Source: Halobacillus ihumii
GTDB taxonomy: Bacteria; Bacillota; Bacilli; Bacillales; Halobacillaceae
NCBI RefSeq assembly: GCF_902726645.1
Contig: NZ_CACVAO010000001.1
Location: 2,836,764-2,900,763 of the forward strand
Length of the DNA: 64,000 nt
Reading direction: 5' to 3'
The translations under genes and the position numbers were made by a program. Position 1 is the first letter of the stretch, and the number at the start of each line of letters is the position of its first letter. The notes under the pieces are model-generated. The model was not told the origin of the DNA. It saw only the letters and a program-made list of their open reading frames with translations, and searched no databases. Shown piece by piece: positions 46,341 to 53,692 of this stretch.

Positions 46341-46772
46341 ATGTATAACAGATATGTTCCTCACCCTTATGTTATTCCGACTGGAGTCCCTTATTCACCT
46401 GGAGTGGGATATCCTCATCTGCCCCAAGCACCCAATCCAAATTATAGACATACAAATCAAAATTCCATGAGTCCAAATGAAAGAAGTGGTCATACCCACG
46501 GACATGGCGGGGCAACTACATGTCGGGATGAACATGTACATTTGCACCCAGGAGTGACTGGTACGCCGATTGAGACAGAAGGGGGCCATGTCCATAAAAT
46601 GTGGGGGAACACCACCTTTGATGACGGTCACATTCATTATTACGAAACTTATACCAGTACGCCAATCGCTTTACCTAATGGGTATCACACCCATTATGCA
46701 GAAGTGAAAACAACAGAGGATGATGGTCATATTCATATTATCAAAGGATTTGTGGATCCTTCTATGAGTTAA
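46341..46772 (+). CDS. YmaF-family histidine-rich protein
   Basis: Predicted 143-aa protein, very rich in His. It has a Pro/Tyr-rich first 60 residues, then YmaF repeats of the form G-H-x-H (SGHTHGHGG, EGGHVHKMWG, DDGHIHYYE, GYHTHYAEV, DDGHIHIIKG). These repeats suggest metal binding, and YmaF is often expressed during sporulation in relatives. AAAAGGAG precedes ATG 46341. Confidence 0.85.
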   Translation: MYNRYVPHPYVIPTGVPYSPGVGYPHLPQAPNPNYRHTNQNSMSPNERSGHTHGHGGATTCRDEHVHLHPGVTGTPIETEGGHVHKMWGNTTFDDGHIHYYETYTSTPIALPNGYHTHYAEVKTTEDDGHIHIIKGFVDPSMS

Positions 46773-46798
46773 ATATCCTTTCATATTTGTCGTACAAT

Positions 46799-46840
46799 AA
46801 TAACCACCATGGGGTGACATACGTACAGGTGGTTATTTTA
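46799..46840 (+). terminator. Terminator of the YmaF gene
   Basis: AATAACCACC and GGTGGTTATT pair around a 19-nt loop, followed by TTT. Confidence 0.7.
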
Positions 46841-46999
46841 TGTAGGCTAGATTTTATATTGTGTCTAGGATGAGCTTAAAGAAGGGATGTGGAGTGTTGA
46901 CATCTCGATTAGAACGCATTATTCCGTAACAGATCTTGCCTTTTTAATCTAGATAGTTGAAACTTGAATTAGCAACTACTCAGACAATATAAAAAAGGC

Positions 47000-47407
47000 T
47001 CACCTGCTATCCAATATATCTTCAATAATAGCAATGTGAAAAGAAGCCCACGCTTTTTCACGAAAATGAAGAATGACACTTAAAGTAAGGACAATGATAT
47101 AAGCAACTGCGAACACAATACCCCATGTCATACCTTTAGTGAAAATGAATTCTTGCAGCTGATCCGAAAACAAGAATAGCAGCCACGGCCCCGTGGAGAC
47201 AAAAATGGGAATCATTCCTGAGCCGTTCTTTTCTTTTATCATGCGGTATGAGATTTTTTCCAATGTATTTGAATCAAGATCTGAATAAAAGGACTGAACT
47301 TCTGTAACTTCACTAATTTCCTCCAATTCACCAAAAGGAATATCGGCTTCATGCGTCTTTTTTAATTTTAGGTATAATTTATGTGCATCACCACGAAACA
47401 AATTCAT
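47000..47407 (-). CDS. Two-helix membrane protein of unknown function
   Basis: Predicted 135-aa protein: a charged first 65 residues (GDAHKLYLKLKKTHEADIPFGELEEIS) and two transmembrane helices (about 70-85 and 98-118). GGAGGGGGC fits ATG 47407. It is 44 nt downstream of a CBO0543 gene on the same strand and probably co-transcribed. No family recognised. Confidence 0.6.
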   Translation of the reverse strand: MNLFRGDAHKLYLKLKKTHEADIPFGELEEISEVTEVQSFYSDLDSNTLEKISYRMIKEKNGSGMIPIFVSTGPWLLFLFSDQLQEFIFTKGMTWGIVFAVAYIIVLTLSVILHFREKAWASFHIAIIEDILDSR

Positions 47408-47451
47408 TGCCCCCTCCATTGGATTTCTTCTTCCCTGGAAATTTAAAATCT

Positions 47452-47910
47452 TTAAGGTGTACGGGTACGAAGCAGCTGCAATAGAACTCGTATAAAGATC
47501 ATAAAAATAAGGACACTAAAAAATGTATGGATCCCTGTCCATGTACTATACTCAACTAGGCTAGTGTATCTCTCAATTGTTAATTCCATAGCGGTTAAAG
47601 CAGCTGTATATAAAGCAGCTTGTAACAAAATTCCGATACGAGAAGAGTGATAGGATGTTCGGTAAAAGAATAAGCACACGACTGGAAACAGCAGATACTC
47701 AAATAGCAGGCTAGAGTCAAAGTGATTTTGCAAAAACTTATCAGGGTAGTCAATCATTTTTTCTTCTACTACAAGTACTCCAATGACAATGGCAAAATAG
47801 GATGTTAGTAAATACCCGAAAAGAAACTCCATAAAGGGTAATTTTGTCATAATGAAAATCAATAAGATTACTCCAATGATTAATAAAAGCCATAATATAA
47901 TGGATTCCAT
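47452..47910 (-). CDS. CBO0543-family membrane protein (second copy)
   Basis: Predicted 152-aa protein with five transmembrane helices. The segment FLQNHFDSSLLFEYLLFPVVCLFFYRTSY resembles the equivalent region of the protein at 4918. GAAGGGGC spacing prefers ATG 47910 over 47916. The function is unknown. Confidence 0.7.
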   Translation of the reverse strand: MESIILWLLLIIGVILLIFIMTKLPFMEFLFGYLLTSYFAIVIGVLVVEEKMIDYPDKFLQNHFDSSLLFEYLLFPVVCLFFYRTSYHSSRIGILLQAALYTAALTAMELTIERYTSLVEYSTWTGIHTFFSVLIFMIFIRVLLQLLRTRTP

Positions 47911-48144
47911 AGTCATGCCCCTTCACTAGCCTAATCTACTCCATACGTTTTCATTTGTGCAGCGTTTTTGCGTTATAAGCAGTACTCATATTTTTTGCAA
48001 GCTTGTCACATTTATTCAATGGATTAGTATTTAGTCATCGTTCGATTCGGCAGATGTTAAAGATAGCCGAAAAGTAACGGCCCGTTTAAACTAGTATCTG
48101 CTCGTGAGAAAACATACGGCGCGAGGTATTTATTGTGCTAAGCC

Positions 48145-48177
48145 AGACGTCTTTCTATTTAGAAGGGCGTCTTTTTC
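48145..48177 (+). terminator. Isolated hairpin terminator
   Basis: AGACGTCTTTCT and AGAAGGGCGTCT form a stem, followed by TTTTTC. No gene ends here; the 47911-48323 gap otherwise shows nothing I can support apart from upstream signals for the next gene. Confidence 0.55.
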
Positions 48178-48323
48178 ATTATGCTTTAGGGCTGTTTTCC
48201 ATTTAGCATCCTGATTTTCCTCATAAATCTATGAATTTTAGCAAAAACTCAGCGGATTTCCTCTCCAAAGTTCGACCTTCCTGCATAGGATATCTTAATG
48301 GATATACAGGGAGGTGGGTTTTA

Positions 48324-48419
48324 ATGGGATATGGACATAGAAACAATTTTGCATTGATCGTGGTGCTGTTTATTTTGCTCATTATTGTGGGAGCAAGCAG
48401 CTTCGGAAGACGCTACTAA
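48324..48419 (+). CDS. YjcZ/SscA-family sporulation peptide
   Basis: A 31-aa peptide, MGYGHRNNFALIVVLFILLI then VGASSFGRRY. The family pattern of a Gly/Tyr start and an ALIVVLFILLIIVGA helix is exact. GGGAGGTGGG lies 7-10 nt before the ATG. Such peptides are made during sporulation and help spore-coat assembly in B. subtilis (SscA). Confidence 0.88.
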   Translation: MGYGHRNNFALIVVLFILLIIVGASSFGRRY

Positions 48420-48508
48420 GATTAGTTTATGGAGAGTACAAAATGAGTCAGGACAGCAGCTTTCGTCCTGGCTTGTTTAAGAGTCGCGCTTCTAAGAGGA
48501 GGAACTTT

Positions 48509-49042
48509 ATGAGACAGACGTCCAAGGGGAATATACATTCTATTTTAACCGAAAAGGAATGGCGATCGATTGAGCAGTGGTTAGCCATAATGGAGAAATA
48601 CGGACATTATAATGATGACAGAATTGCGAGAAAGGCAAAGAAGAAAATGGGGCTCAGCTATGACGTGCTTGGTTATGGAACCTTTCGAATTGTTTTTGAT
48701 CTTAACAATGGATATGTGTTAAAAGTGGTCACGCGTAGAATGGGTTTCCTTTCCAATGAACTTGAAATTAATTTGTTTCGAGACTGTCCTAACCATTTAC
48801 GGAACTACTTATGCCCTGTGAAAGAATTTGGACATGGCTGGTTAATCATGAGAAAAATGACTCGAAAAGTATCGATAGAGGAGCGAGACCATAGGAAAAA
48901 GTTAGTTAAGTTGGAGGATGACTTCTTGAAAGAAGGCATACATCCGGGGGATTTAAATGAAGAGAACCTGGCTTTATCGCGTGAAGGTGATCTCGTTGTC
49001 CTTGATTACGGTCATTTTAGCAGAGCTGATTTCTGGTGGTAG
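48509..49042 (+). CDS. Atypical protein-kinase-like protein
   Basis: Predicted 177-aa protein with a minimal kinase fold: glycine loop LGYGTFRIVFDL (54-65), Lys72 in YVLKVV, Glu84 in NELEIN, the catalytic-loop equivalent HPGDLNEEN (145-153), and LDYGHF (165-170), a DYG in place of DFG. All core residues are present although the protein is only about two thirds of a normal kinase domain. AGAGGAGG strongly selects ATG 48509. The substrate could be a protein or small molecule. Confidence 0.65.
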   Translation: MRQTSKGNIHSILTEKEWRSIEQWLAIMEKYGHYNDDRIARKAKKKMGLSYDVLGYGTFRIVFDLNNGYVLKVVTRRMGFLSNELEINLFRDCPNHLRNYLCPVKEFGHGWLIMRKMTRKVSIEERDHRKKLVKLEDDFLKEGIHPGDLNEENLALSREGDLVVLDYGHFSRADFWW

Positions 49043-49145
49043 ACTCATTAGTACTTCAATGTCATAACTTCAGCGTGAGGTAAAATGAGTTGCCAACAGC
49101 TTCATTAAATATGTACATACTTATTATTTGATTTAAGCGACTAAA

Positions 49146-49178
49146 AAAGATGACCGGCTCCATACTGCGGTCATCTTT
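49146..49178. terminator. Bidirectional terminator
   Basis: AAAGATGACCG and CGGTCATCTTT pair around an 11-nt loop between convergent kinase-like and pirin genes. Confidence 0.75.
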
Positions 49179-49214
49179 CTCCTTTCCGTAGCACGCCTTA
49201 CCCTAACGTTGCCT

Positions 49215-50093
49215 TTAGATTGCCGGCGGACCAAATTTCCCGTCATGGAAATCCTGGAAAGCCTGTTTGATTTCTTCCATTGTATTCATCACAAACGGAC
49301 CATAAGGGACAATGTTTTCTTTTATTGGAGCACCTGAGTAAACGAGGATCTTGGTTCGGCGTTTGTTAGATTTTATGTTTAGCTCGCTGGAGTTTGCCTC
49401 CTCACCATCGTCATTAAACGACAATGTGGCCACCCCATGTTTCTTTAGATTGATATTATTTTTCCCGACGTCAAGATCTCCAGCTAATACATATAAAAAT
49501 GCATTATGGTTTTCCGGTAACGAAAGCACGTACTCGGCTCCATCAGATAAGGTGATCTCAGTAAGGGTGATCGGGACGATGGATTCCAACGGACCCTGGA
49601 CACCAGCAATTTTTCCGGAAAACACTTTAACAGATCCTCCTTCAATAGGAACGACTGGGGCTTCTTCTGAGTACACATTCTGATATATCGTTTCTGTGTT
49701 TCGTTTGTCTTTAGGAAGGTTCAGCCACAATTGGAGCGTGTGTGCAATATCATCCTCGACACCATCTTCTGCATGGCGAGCCGCCCATCCAGCATTCATA
49801 TATTGGACATCTCCGGGCTCAAGGATATCGCGCCCGCCTCCATTATCGATATGTTCTAATCTTCCGTCCACCACATACGTCACGGTCTGAAACCCACGAT
49901 GAGGATGGTCTGGAAAGGTTCCCTTCTTGAACCAATCTTCTGCCATTAATATGAAGGGATCAAATTCAGTCCAGCGATCAACTGGTAAAACCCATCCCTT
50001 CTGTATCGAAGGAAATCCCATTTCATTGTACGTTACATACCAGTGGTCTTTGACTTCTCTTTGTAAGGGTTGGTATTGATCTTCTTTTGCCAT
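49215..50093 (-). CDS. Pirin-family protein
   Basis: Predicted 292-aa bicupin. DPFILMAEDWFKKGTFPDHPHRGFQTVTYVVDGRLEHIDNGG carries the metal-binding His residues, followed by PGDVQYMNAGWAARHAE and a C-terminal cupin (AYVLSLPENHNAFLYVLAG-like). AAGGAG precedes ATG 50093. Some pirins have quercetin 2,3-dioxygenase activity; the role here is unknown. Confidence 0.9.
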   Translation of the reverse strand: MAKEDQYQPLQREVKDHWYVTYNEMGFPSIQKGWVLPVDRWTEFDPFILMAEDWFKKGTFPDHPHRGFQTVTYVVDGRLEHIDNGGGRDILEPGDVQYMNAGWAARHAEDGVEDDIAHTLQLWLNLPKDKRNTETIYQNVYSEEAPVVPIEGGSVKVFSGKIAGVQGPLESIVPITLTEITLSDGAEYVLSLPENHNAFLYVLAGDLDVGKNNINLKKHGVATLSFNDDGEEANSSELNIKSNKRRTKILVYSGAPIKENIVPYGPFVMNTMEEIKQAFQDFHDGKFGPPAI

Positions 50094-50315
50094 ATGAACT
50101 CCTTGATTGACCATTATTTTTATGATGCAGCTTGCTTTTCACCAGTCTGTTACACATACGATTTTACACGCCTTAAGTATAGACAGTTGGCGAAATGAGT
50201 GTCAACAAAACTGCACTTATACTAAGCTTCGAACCTTTTCTGGAAACCGTCTTCAGTCAGGATGATTTTATTGTATGATGGAAATATTAACTAACTTATA
50301 AGTGGAGGTGGAAGT

Positions 50316-50738
50316 GTGACGATTAAGGGAATTAATCATTTCTTATTTTCGGCGTCTAATTTGGAGGATTCGATCGCTTTTTACCAGGAGGTGTTCGATG
50401 CGAATCTTTTAGTAAAAGGGAGGAGCACAGCCTATTTTGATGTAAATGGAATGTGGTTTGCTTTGAATGAAGAAAAAGAGATTCCGCGAAATGACATCTC
50501 GCAATCTTATACACATATCGCTTTTTCAATTGAGGAAAACGACTTTGATAAGATGTATGAAAAACTTAATAAGTTGAACGTAAATATCTTGTCTGGACGG
50601 CCAAGGGATAGGAAGGACAAACAATCGATTTATTTTACGGATCCAGATGGTCATAAATTTGAATTTCATACAGGCACACTGCAAGACAGGTTAAACTATT
50701 ATAAAGAGGATAAGCCGCATATGACATTTTTTGACTGA
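50316..50738 (+). CDS. fosB: FosB-type bacillithiol transferase (fosfomycin resistance family)
   Basis: Predicted 140-aa vicinal oxygen chelate enzyme. Metal ligands are visible as His8 (GINHFLFS), His67 (YTHIAFS) and Glu116 (KFEFHTGTL). The protein has two paired beta-alpha-beta-beta-beta modules. FosB enzymes of Firmicutes add bacillithiol to fosfomycin. It starts at GTG 50316 behind GTGGAGGTGG. It is an intrinsic, chromosomal type with no mobile context. Confidence 0.88.
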   Translation: MTIKGINHFLFSASNLEDSIAFYQEVFDANLLVKGRSTAYFDVNGMWFALNEEKEIPRNDISQSYTHIAFSIEENDFDKMYEKLNKLNVNILSGRPRDRKDKQSIYFTDPDGHKFEFHTGTLQDRLNYYKEDKPHMTFFD

Positions 50739-50755
50739 AAGGACCGCGAAACTCC

Positions 50756-50859
50756 GATATTTAAGAATCCTAACTAGTTATTTAAGAATCCAGGCTGGTT
50801 ATTTTAGAATCATAGGCCGTTATTTTAGAAAAATCCTTGTTATTTCAGAATCACTTAGG
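50756..50859. repeat. 21-nt tandem array D (5 units)
   Basis: Units start at 50756, 50777, 50798, 50819 and 50839 (21, 21, 21, 20 nt). Each opens GTTATTT(A/T)AGAATC or close variants (GATATTTAAGAATC, GTTATTTTAGAATC, GTTATTTCAGAATC). The first unit contains CCTAAC, the core shared with arrays A-C. It lies directly after fosB, before its terminator. Confidence 0.8.
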
Positions 50860-50880
50860 AAGCACGAGTAAATAGTCATC

Positions 50881-50919
50881 ACGGACGCTGTCTTGAAAAA
50901 GGCAGCGTCCGTTTTTTTA
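50881..50919 (+). terminator. Strong terminator downstream of fosB
   Basis: ACGGACGCTG and CAGCGTCCGT form a perfect 10-bp stem, followed by seven T residues. Confidence 0.9.
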
Positions 50920-50948
50920 TGGATGCGCTCATTACAAGATGTAGGTGT

Positions 50949-50977
50949 GAATAGGAATAGAGTTGGTCTCATATATA
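50949..50977 (+). promoter_or_regulatory. Possible SigE promoter of cotJABC
   Basis: GAATAGG (-35 core ATA at 50951) and CATATATA (-10 at 50970) are spaced as in mother-cell SigE promoters. B. subtilis cotJ is SigE-dependent. The match is partial. Confidence 0.4.
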
Positions 50978-51014
50978 TGAGGTGATGCATTTATCAATGG
51001 GAAGGAGGGTGTTT

Positions 51015-51245
51015 ATGTACACACAGTATAAATATTGGAGGCCCTATTACAGTCCGTTTGATCCGTGTCCGCCCATGAAAATAAAGAGTTACTCCACCCC
51101 GCCTCAGTTGTACATGGGATTTCAGCCATATGGATTAGCCCAGTACCAAACGCCTAAAGAGGCTCTGTTCAGTGGAACTTTATGGCCGCAGCTTTTTAGT
51201 CCGTATCCAAATCCACACAAGAGGGGGAGTGAAGAGAATGAGTAA
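51015..51245 (+). CDS. cotJA: Spore coat protein CotJA
   Basis: Predicted 76-aa Pro/Tyr-rich protein (YKYWRPYYSPFDPCPPMKIKSY, TPPQLYMGFQPYGL, FSGTLWPQLFSPY). The pattern is typical of CotJA, the inner-coat partner of CotJC. AAGGAGGG precedes ATG 51015; an extended start is not supported. First gene of the cotJ operon. Confidence 0.9.
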   Translation: MYTQYKYWRPYYSPFDPCPPMKIKSYSTPPQLYMGFQPYGLAQYQTPKEALFSGTLWPQLFSPYPNPHKRGSEENE

Positions 51246-51501
51246 GAAGATGCCTCCTGAATACTATCAGCAGCTTGAGGAAATTCAGGCCATTGACTTC
51301 GTCTTAGTCGAATTGAACCTTTACTTAGATACACACCCCAATGATTATGATGCCATTCATCAATTTAATGAATTTACCAGGAAATCGATGGAACTTAAGG
51401 CTCGCTTTGAGAGCAAGTTTGGCCCACTAATGCATTTTGGTAGAAGCTTCGTAAGCTATCCTTGGAACTGGGATGATACCCCCTGGCCGTGGCAGGTTTA
51501 A
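51238..51501 (+). CDS. cotJB: Spore coat protein CotJB
   Basis: Predicted 87-aa protein: PPEYYQQLEEIQAIDFVLVELNLYLDTHPNDYDAI, then KFGPLMHFGRSF and a WNWDDTPWPWQV end. Both ends are diagnostic of CotJB. It overlaps the end of cotJA by 8 nt, with GGGGGAGTGAAG as ribosome binding site. It is required with CotJA for assembly of CotJC in B. subtilis. Confidence 0.92.
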   Translation: MSKKMPPEYYQQLEEIQAIDFVLVELNLYLDTHPNDYDAIHQFNEFTRKSMELKARFESKFGPLMHFGRSFVSYPWNWDDTPWPWQV

Positions 51502-51530
51502 ACAGAACGAACTGATGGGAGGAATAGTGA

Positions 51531-51809
51531 ATGTGGTATTACGAGAAGAAACTTCAATATCCCGTAAAGGTGCGGGATTGCAATCCAATGTTAGCAAAAT
51601 TCCTGATTGAACAATATGGCGGGGCCGACGGGGAATTAGCTGCGGCACTACGGTATTTGAATCAACGGTACACGATCCCTGACAAGGTTGTAGGTCTGCT
51701 AAATGACATTGGAACAGAGGAGTTCGCCCACCTCGAAATGATTGCGACGATGGTCTATAAACATACAATAACCATTATGCAACCTTTAGAAAAGCCTCTA
51801 CATTCATGA
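51531..51809 (+). CDS. cotJC: CotJC N-terminal part, interrupted at codon 77
   Basis: Residues 1-76 (MWYYEKKLQYPVKVRDCNP through EEFAHLEMIATMVY) are classic CotJC, a manganese-catalase-like coat protein. After the TATAA at 51756 the frame leaves the family and reads 15 unrelated residues to a stop at 51809. The missing 112 residues are at 59315-59654. Fusing the two at TCTATAA gives 189 codons in frame, the normal CotJC length. The vegetative form should lack half of the metal site and be inactive. Good ribosome binding site GGGAGG. Confidence 0.95.
   Translation: MWYYEKKLQYPVKVRDCNPMLAKFLIEQYGGADGELAAALRYLNQRYTIPDKVVGLLNDIGTEEFAHLEMIATMVYKHTITIMQPLEKPLHS
51754..51784 (+). other. attL: crossover core and left attP arm
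   Basis: Core TCTATAA at 51754-51760. The arm ATGCAACC at 51777-51784 begins 17 nt after the inferred dyad centre, which lies between the last two core bases. This is the element half of the attachment site; the other half-site is in cotJC to its left. Confidence 0.8.
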
Positions 51810-51842
51810 TACTTTCCTTATTATAAACCCTCAGTAAAGCAT

Positions 51843-51876
51843 AAAAAAAGGACTACCTCCAAAAAGAAGGTAATCC
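51843..51876 (-). terminator. Terminator overlapping the 48-aa gene stop
   Basis: On the minus strand GGATTACCT and AGGTAGTCC form a stem containing the end of the reading frame, followed by TTTTTTTA. Confidence 0.7.
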
Positions 51877-51999
51877 CATAGCGACCTCTATAAATTTTTC
51901 AACATCTAATTCCCCTACATCTGTAGCTTTTCCTATTCCTTCTATAATAACAGTTTTATCATCTACAATAACAACATTATCCTCATTATGTTTAGTCAT
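51853..51999 (-). CDS. 48-aa element peptide next to attL, candidate recombination directionality factor
   Basis: A small gene on the minus strand. The peptide starts MTKHNEDNVVIVDDKTVIIE and ends EVAMGLPSFWR; it is acidic and compact. GGACGGTGA is a ribosome binding site 6 nt upstream. I do not recognise the family. Small adjacent proteins such as SprB are needed to reverse integrase direction in SPbeta, so its place beside attL makes it a candidate, but this is inference only. Confidence 0.55.
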   Translation of the reverse strand: MTKHNEDNVVIVDDKTVIIEGIGKATDVGELDVEKFIEVAMGLPSFWR

Positions 52000-52019
52000 G
52001 CTGTTCACCGTCCTTAATC

Positions 52020-52289
52020 CAGCGTATGAATGTTAAGGGTTGTCCAATAACCCTTACAAACAGTTACTTGCAGTTTCACTGAGAAAAAGGACAAACTTTT
52101 TTTATTTATTTTCAAAACTACCTGTACCGCCCTATGTTTTTATGAACTATAAAGCAGACAGGTTAATAAGCCTGTTACGGTAAATAAAGACATATGGAAA
52201 TTTCCTTTGATTAAGACGAGGCTTTAGACAGCCTTGTCTTTTTTATATCCTGTTAATGCAATTTTATTTCATATGGGTAGGTGAACAGA
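52020..52289 (+). other. Gap with two hairpins and a terminator; possible small RNA
   Basis: AAGGGTTGTCCAATAACCCTT (52036) is a local stem, CAGGTTAATAAGCCTG (52159) a second. A strong terminator AAGACGAGGC/GCCTTGTCTT plus T-run is at 52213-52245. No gene ends at this terminator, so an untranslated transcript from about 52130 is possible. The XRE gene follows. Confidence 0.35.
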
Positions 52290-52568
52290 ATGGAAAATAG
52301 GCGTGGTGCTTATAATCATGACTACAATTTAGATGAACGCTATCTAAGACAAGTACGGTTATTAAGAAACCTGACACTAAAGGACATGGCTAAGTATATG
52401 GAAATGAATGATACAATCATTTCTCGTTTAGAAAATGGACAGATAGATTTCACACCTTATTACCATGACCGATTAAAGCAGGCGTGTAAAAAATTGAAAG
52501 TAACCAATGACGAGTTACTAGCATGTAGAAATATAATCCAGCAACGTGAGAAACGAGGCTATAAGTAA
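52290..52568 (+). CDS. XRE-type transcriptional regulator
   Basis: Predicted 92-aa protein with a single helix-turn-helix (residues 24-78: YLRQVRLLRNLTLKDMAKYMEMNDTIISRLENG). GGTAGGTG fits ATG 52290. It is a candidate repressor controlling the element's short genes. The TAA overlaps the ATG of the next peptide (TAATG). Confidence 0.78.
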   Translation: MENRRGAYNHDYNLDERYLRQVRLLRNLTLKDMAKYMEMNDTIISRLENGQIDFTPYYHDRLKQACKKLKVTNDELLACRNIIQQREKRGYK

Positions 52569-52645
52569 TGGCTACAATAGTTCTGTTGTTAGTCATTAAA
52601 GGGGTTATGGTGTTAAGGGAAGCTAACGAACTAAAACAAATTTAA
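52568..52645 (+). CDS. 25-aa peptide coupled to the XRE gene
   Basis: MATIVLLLVIKGVMVLREAN then ELKQI: a short hydrophobic helix with a polar tail. The start shares its A with the XRE stop codon, so translation could be coupled. Support is positional only. Confidence 0.35.
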   Translation: MATIVLLLVIKGVMVLREANELKQI

Positions 52646-52662
52646 AAAGGTGGTTATTTATA

Positions 52663-53013
52663 ATGGCAGAATTTAACAAGGAACTGGTGAGAAAACTTGC
52701 CCACGGAGATAAAGAGGCACAAGAACAGATTAAGGATTTACCTTTAACAGTTCGTATGAGTTTAGGGGCTACTGTAGATCAGCTTAGACGTGATGAAAAC
52801 ATTGTTCCTATGTCCAGTGGATTTAGCCTCTACGAACAAAAGAAAGTATCACAGGCAGATCATGACGCACTAGGTCAGGCTTTAGCAGAACGCAATAAGC
52901 GTTTACGTGAGGCTGAGGAATTGAAAGAGAAGATCAGACAGGAACATGCAGAAAAGATTGCTAAGGAACAAGTAGAACGGGCTAGGCTAGGACTTGCTAG
53001 AAATGATCGTTAG
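52663..53013 (+). CDS. Element protein with C-terminal coiled coil
   Basis: Predicted 116-aa protein. The N-terminal half (ELVRKLAHGDKEAQEQIKDLPLTVRMSLGATVDQLRRDEN) is helical. The C-terminal half (QALAERNKRLREAEELKEKIRQEHAEKIAKEQVERARLG) is a charged coiled coil. AAAAGGTGG precedes the ATG. No family recognised; similar small proteins occur on plasmids and phage-like elements. Confidence 0.65.
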   Translation: MAEFNKELVRKLAHGDKEAQEQIKDLPLTVRMSLGATVDQLRRDENIVPMSSGFSLYEQKKVSQADHDALGQALAERNKRLREAEELKEKIRQEHAEKIAKEQVERARLGLARNDR

Positions 53014-53037
53014 ATAATGTGATAAGGACGTGATTAA

Positions 53038-53142
53038 GTGACGTTTGGTAAGGCTTTTATGGAACTGGTTAAACAGTTAACGCCTGAACAGGCTTTACAG
53101 CTAGGTTTACTAGTTAAACAGTTAGAAGAACAAATGAAATAA
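53038..53142 (+). CDS. 34-aa element peptide
   Basis: GTG start after AAGGACGTG; MTFGKAFMELVKQLTPEQAL then QLGLLVKQLEEQMK, an amphipathic helix rich in Leu and Gln. It fills the gap between two larger genes in the same direction. Function unknown. Confidence 0.4.
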   Translation: MTFGKAFMELVKQLTPEQALQLGLLVKQLEEQMK

Positions 53143-53213
53143 TTCCCCTATATGTCCACTGGCTTTATTTAGCTGGTGGATTTTTTATTTTACTTTGAAA
53201 GGTTGTTAAGAAG

Positions 53214-53561
53214 ATGGAAAAGGAACTAAAGAAATTGATCACTAATAGCTGTGCTAACTATATAGACCGTAGCTGTATCTTATTTGATAGGGAATGTCCG
53301 TTAATTAGTGGTGGGGAATATCGAGGTAAGAAGATTCCTGCTAGTGACTGTTCATGTGCTTACTTTGAAAAAGCTGTACTACCAGCAGATAAGACACTAG
53401 AGGCTATGTATTATTGCAAAGAGACGGTTTTAAACAAGACATGTAAAGGTTGTGGCAAGGGATTTAATTCTGTTTCAAACAGGGCTGTTTATTGTTCTGA
53501 TAGTTGCAGGAAATCAGCAAGGAAAAGCACCCATGTTAAATACAATCGTAAACGAGGCTAA
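53214..53561 (+). CDS. Cysteine-rich protein (Cys-rich VLP-like) with C-terminal zinc ribbon
   Basis: Predicted 115-aa protein with 12 or so cysteines. The N-terminal part (CANYIDRSCILFDRECPLISGG ... DCSCAYFEKAVLPAD) resembles the Cys-rich VLP domain of Firmicute conjugative elements. The C-terminus has CKGCGKGFNS and YCSDSCRKSAR, a zinc ribbon. AAGGTTGTTAAG is a modest ribosome binding site. A nucleic-acid or metal-binding role is plausible. Confidence 0.7.
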   Translation: MEKELKKLITNSCANYIDRSCILFDRECPLISGGEYRGKKIPASDCSCAYFEKAVLPADKTLEAMYYCKETVLNKTCKGCGKGFNSVSNRAVYCSDSCRKSARKSTHVKYNRKRG

Positions 53562-53562
53562 A

Positions 53563-53665
53563 TAACGACAATTAGGACTAAACAAAGCTAGTCACAGCAA
53601 GGTTTTCAAGCGTTAAGAATTAGGGGGCAAGGTGTTTATACCTGACCTGTTTCTAACTGTCGTTA
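53563..53665. ncRNA. Candidate 103-nt structured RNA
   Basis: TAACGACAATTAG (53563-53575) and CTAACTGTCGTTA (53653-53665) can form a 13-bp stem with a single A-C mismatch closing about 77 nt. Inside, AGGTGTTTATACCT forms a small hairpin. There is no coding frame. It lies between the Cys-rich and coiled-coil genes of the element. Confidence 0.35.
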
Positions 53666-53692
53666 AACACTATTAGAATAGGTGGTTATGTA

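Noticed and set aside
51531..51809. cotJC as an ordinary pseudogene
   Set aside because: Both halves are intact, in frame when joined at the shared TCTATAA, and restored to full length by recombinase-type excision; decay would not preserve this.
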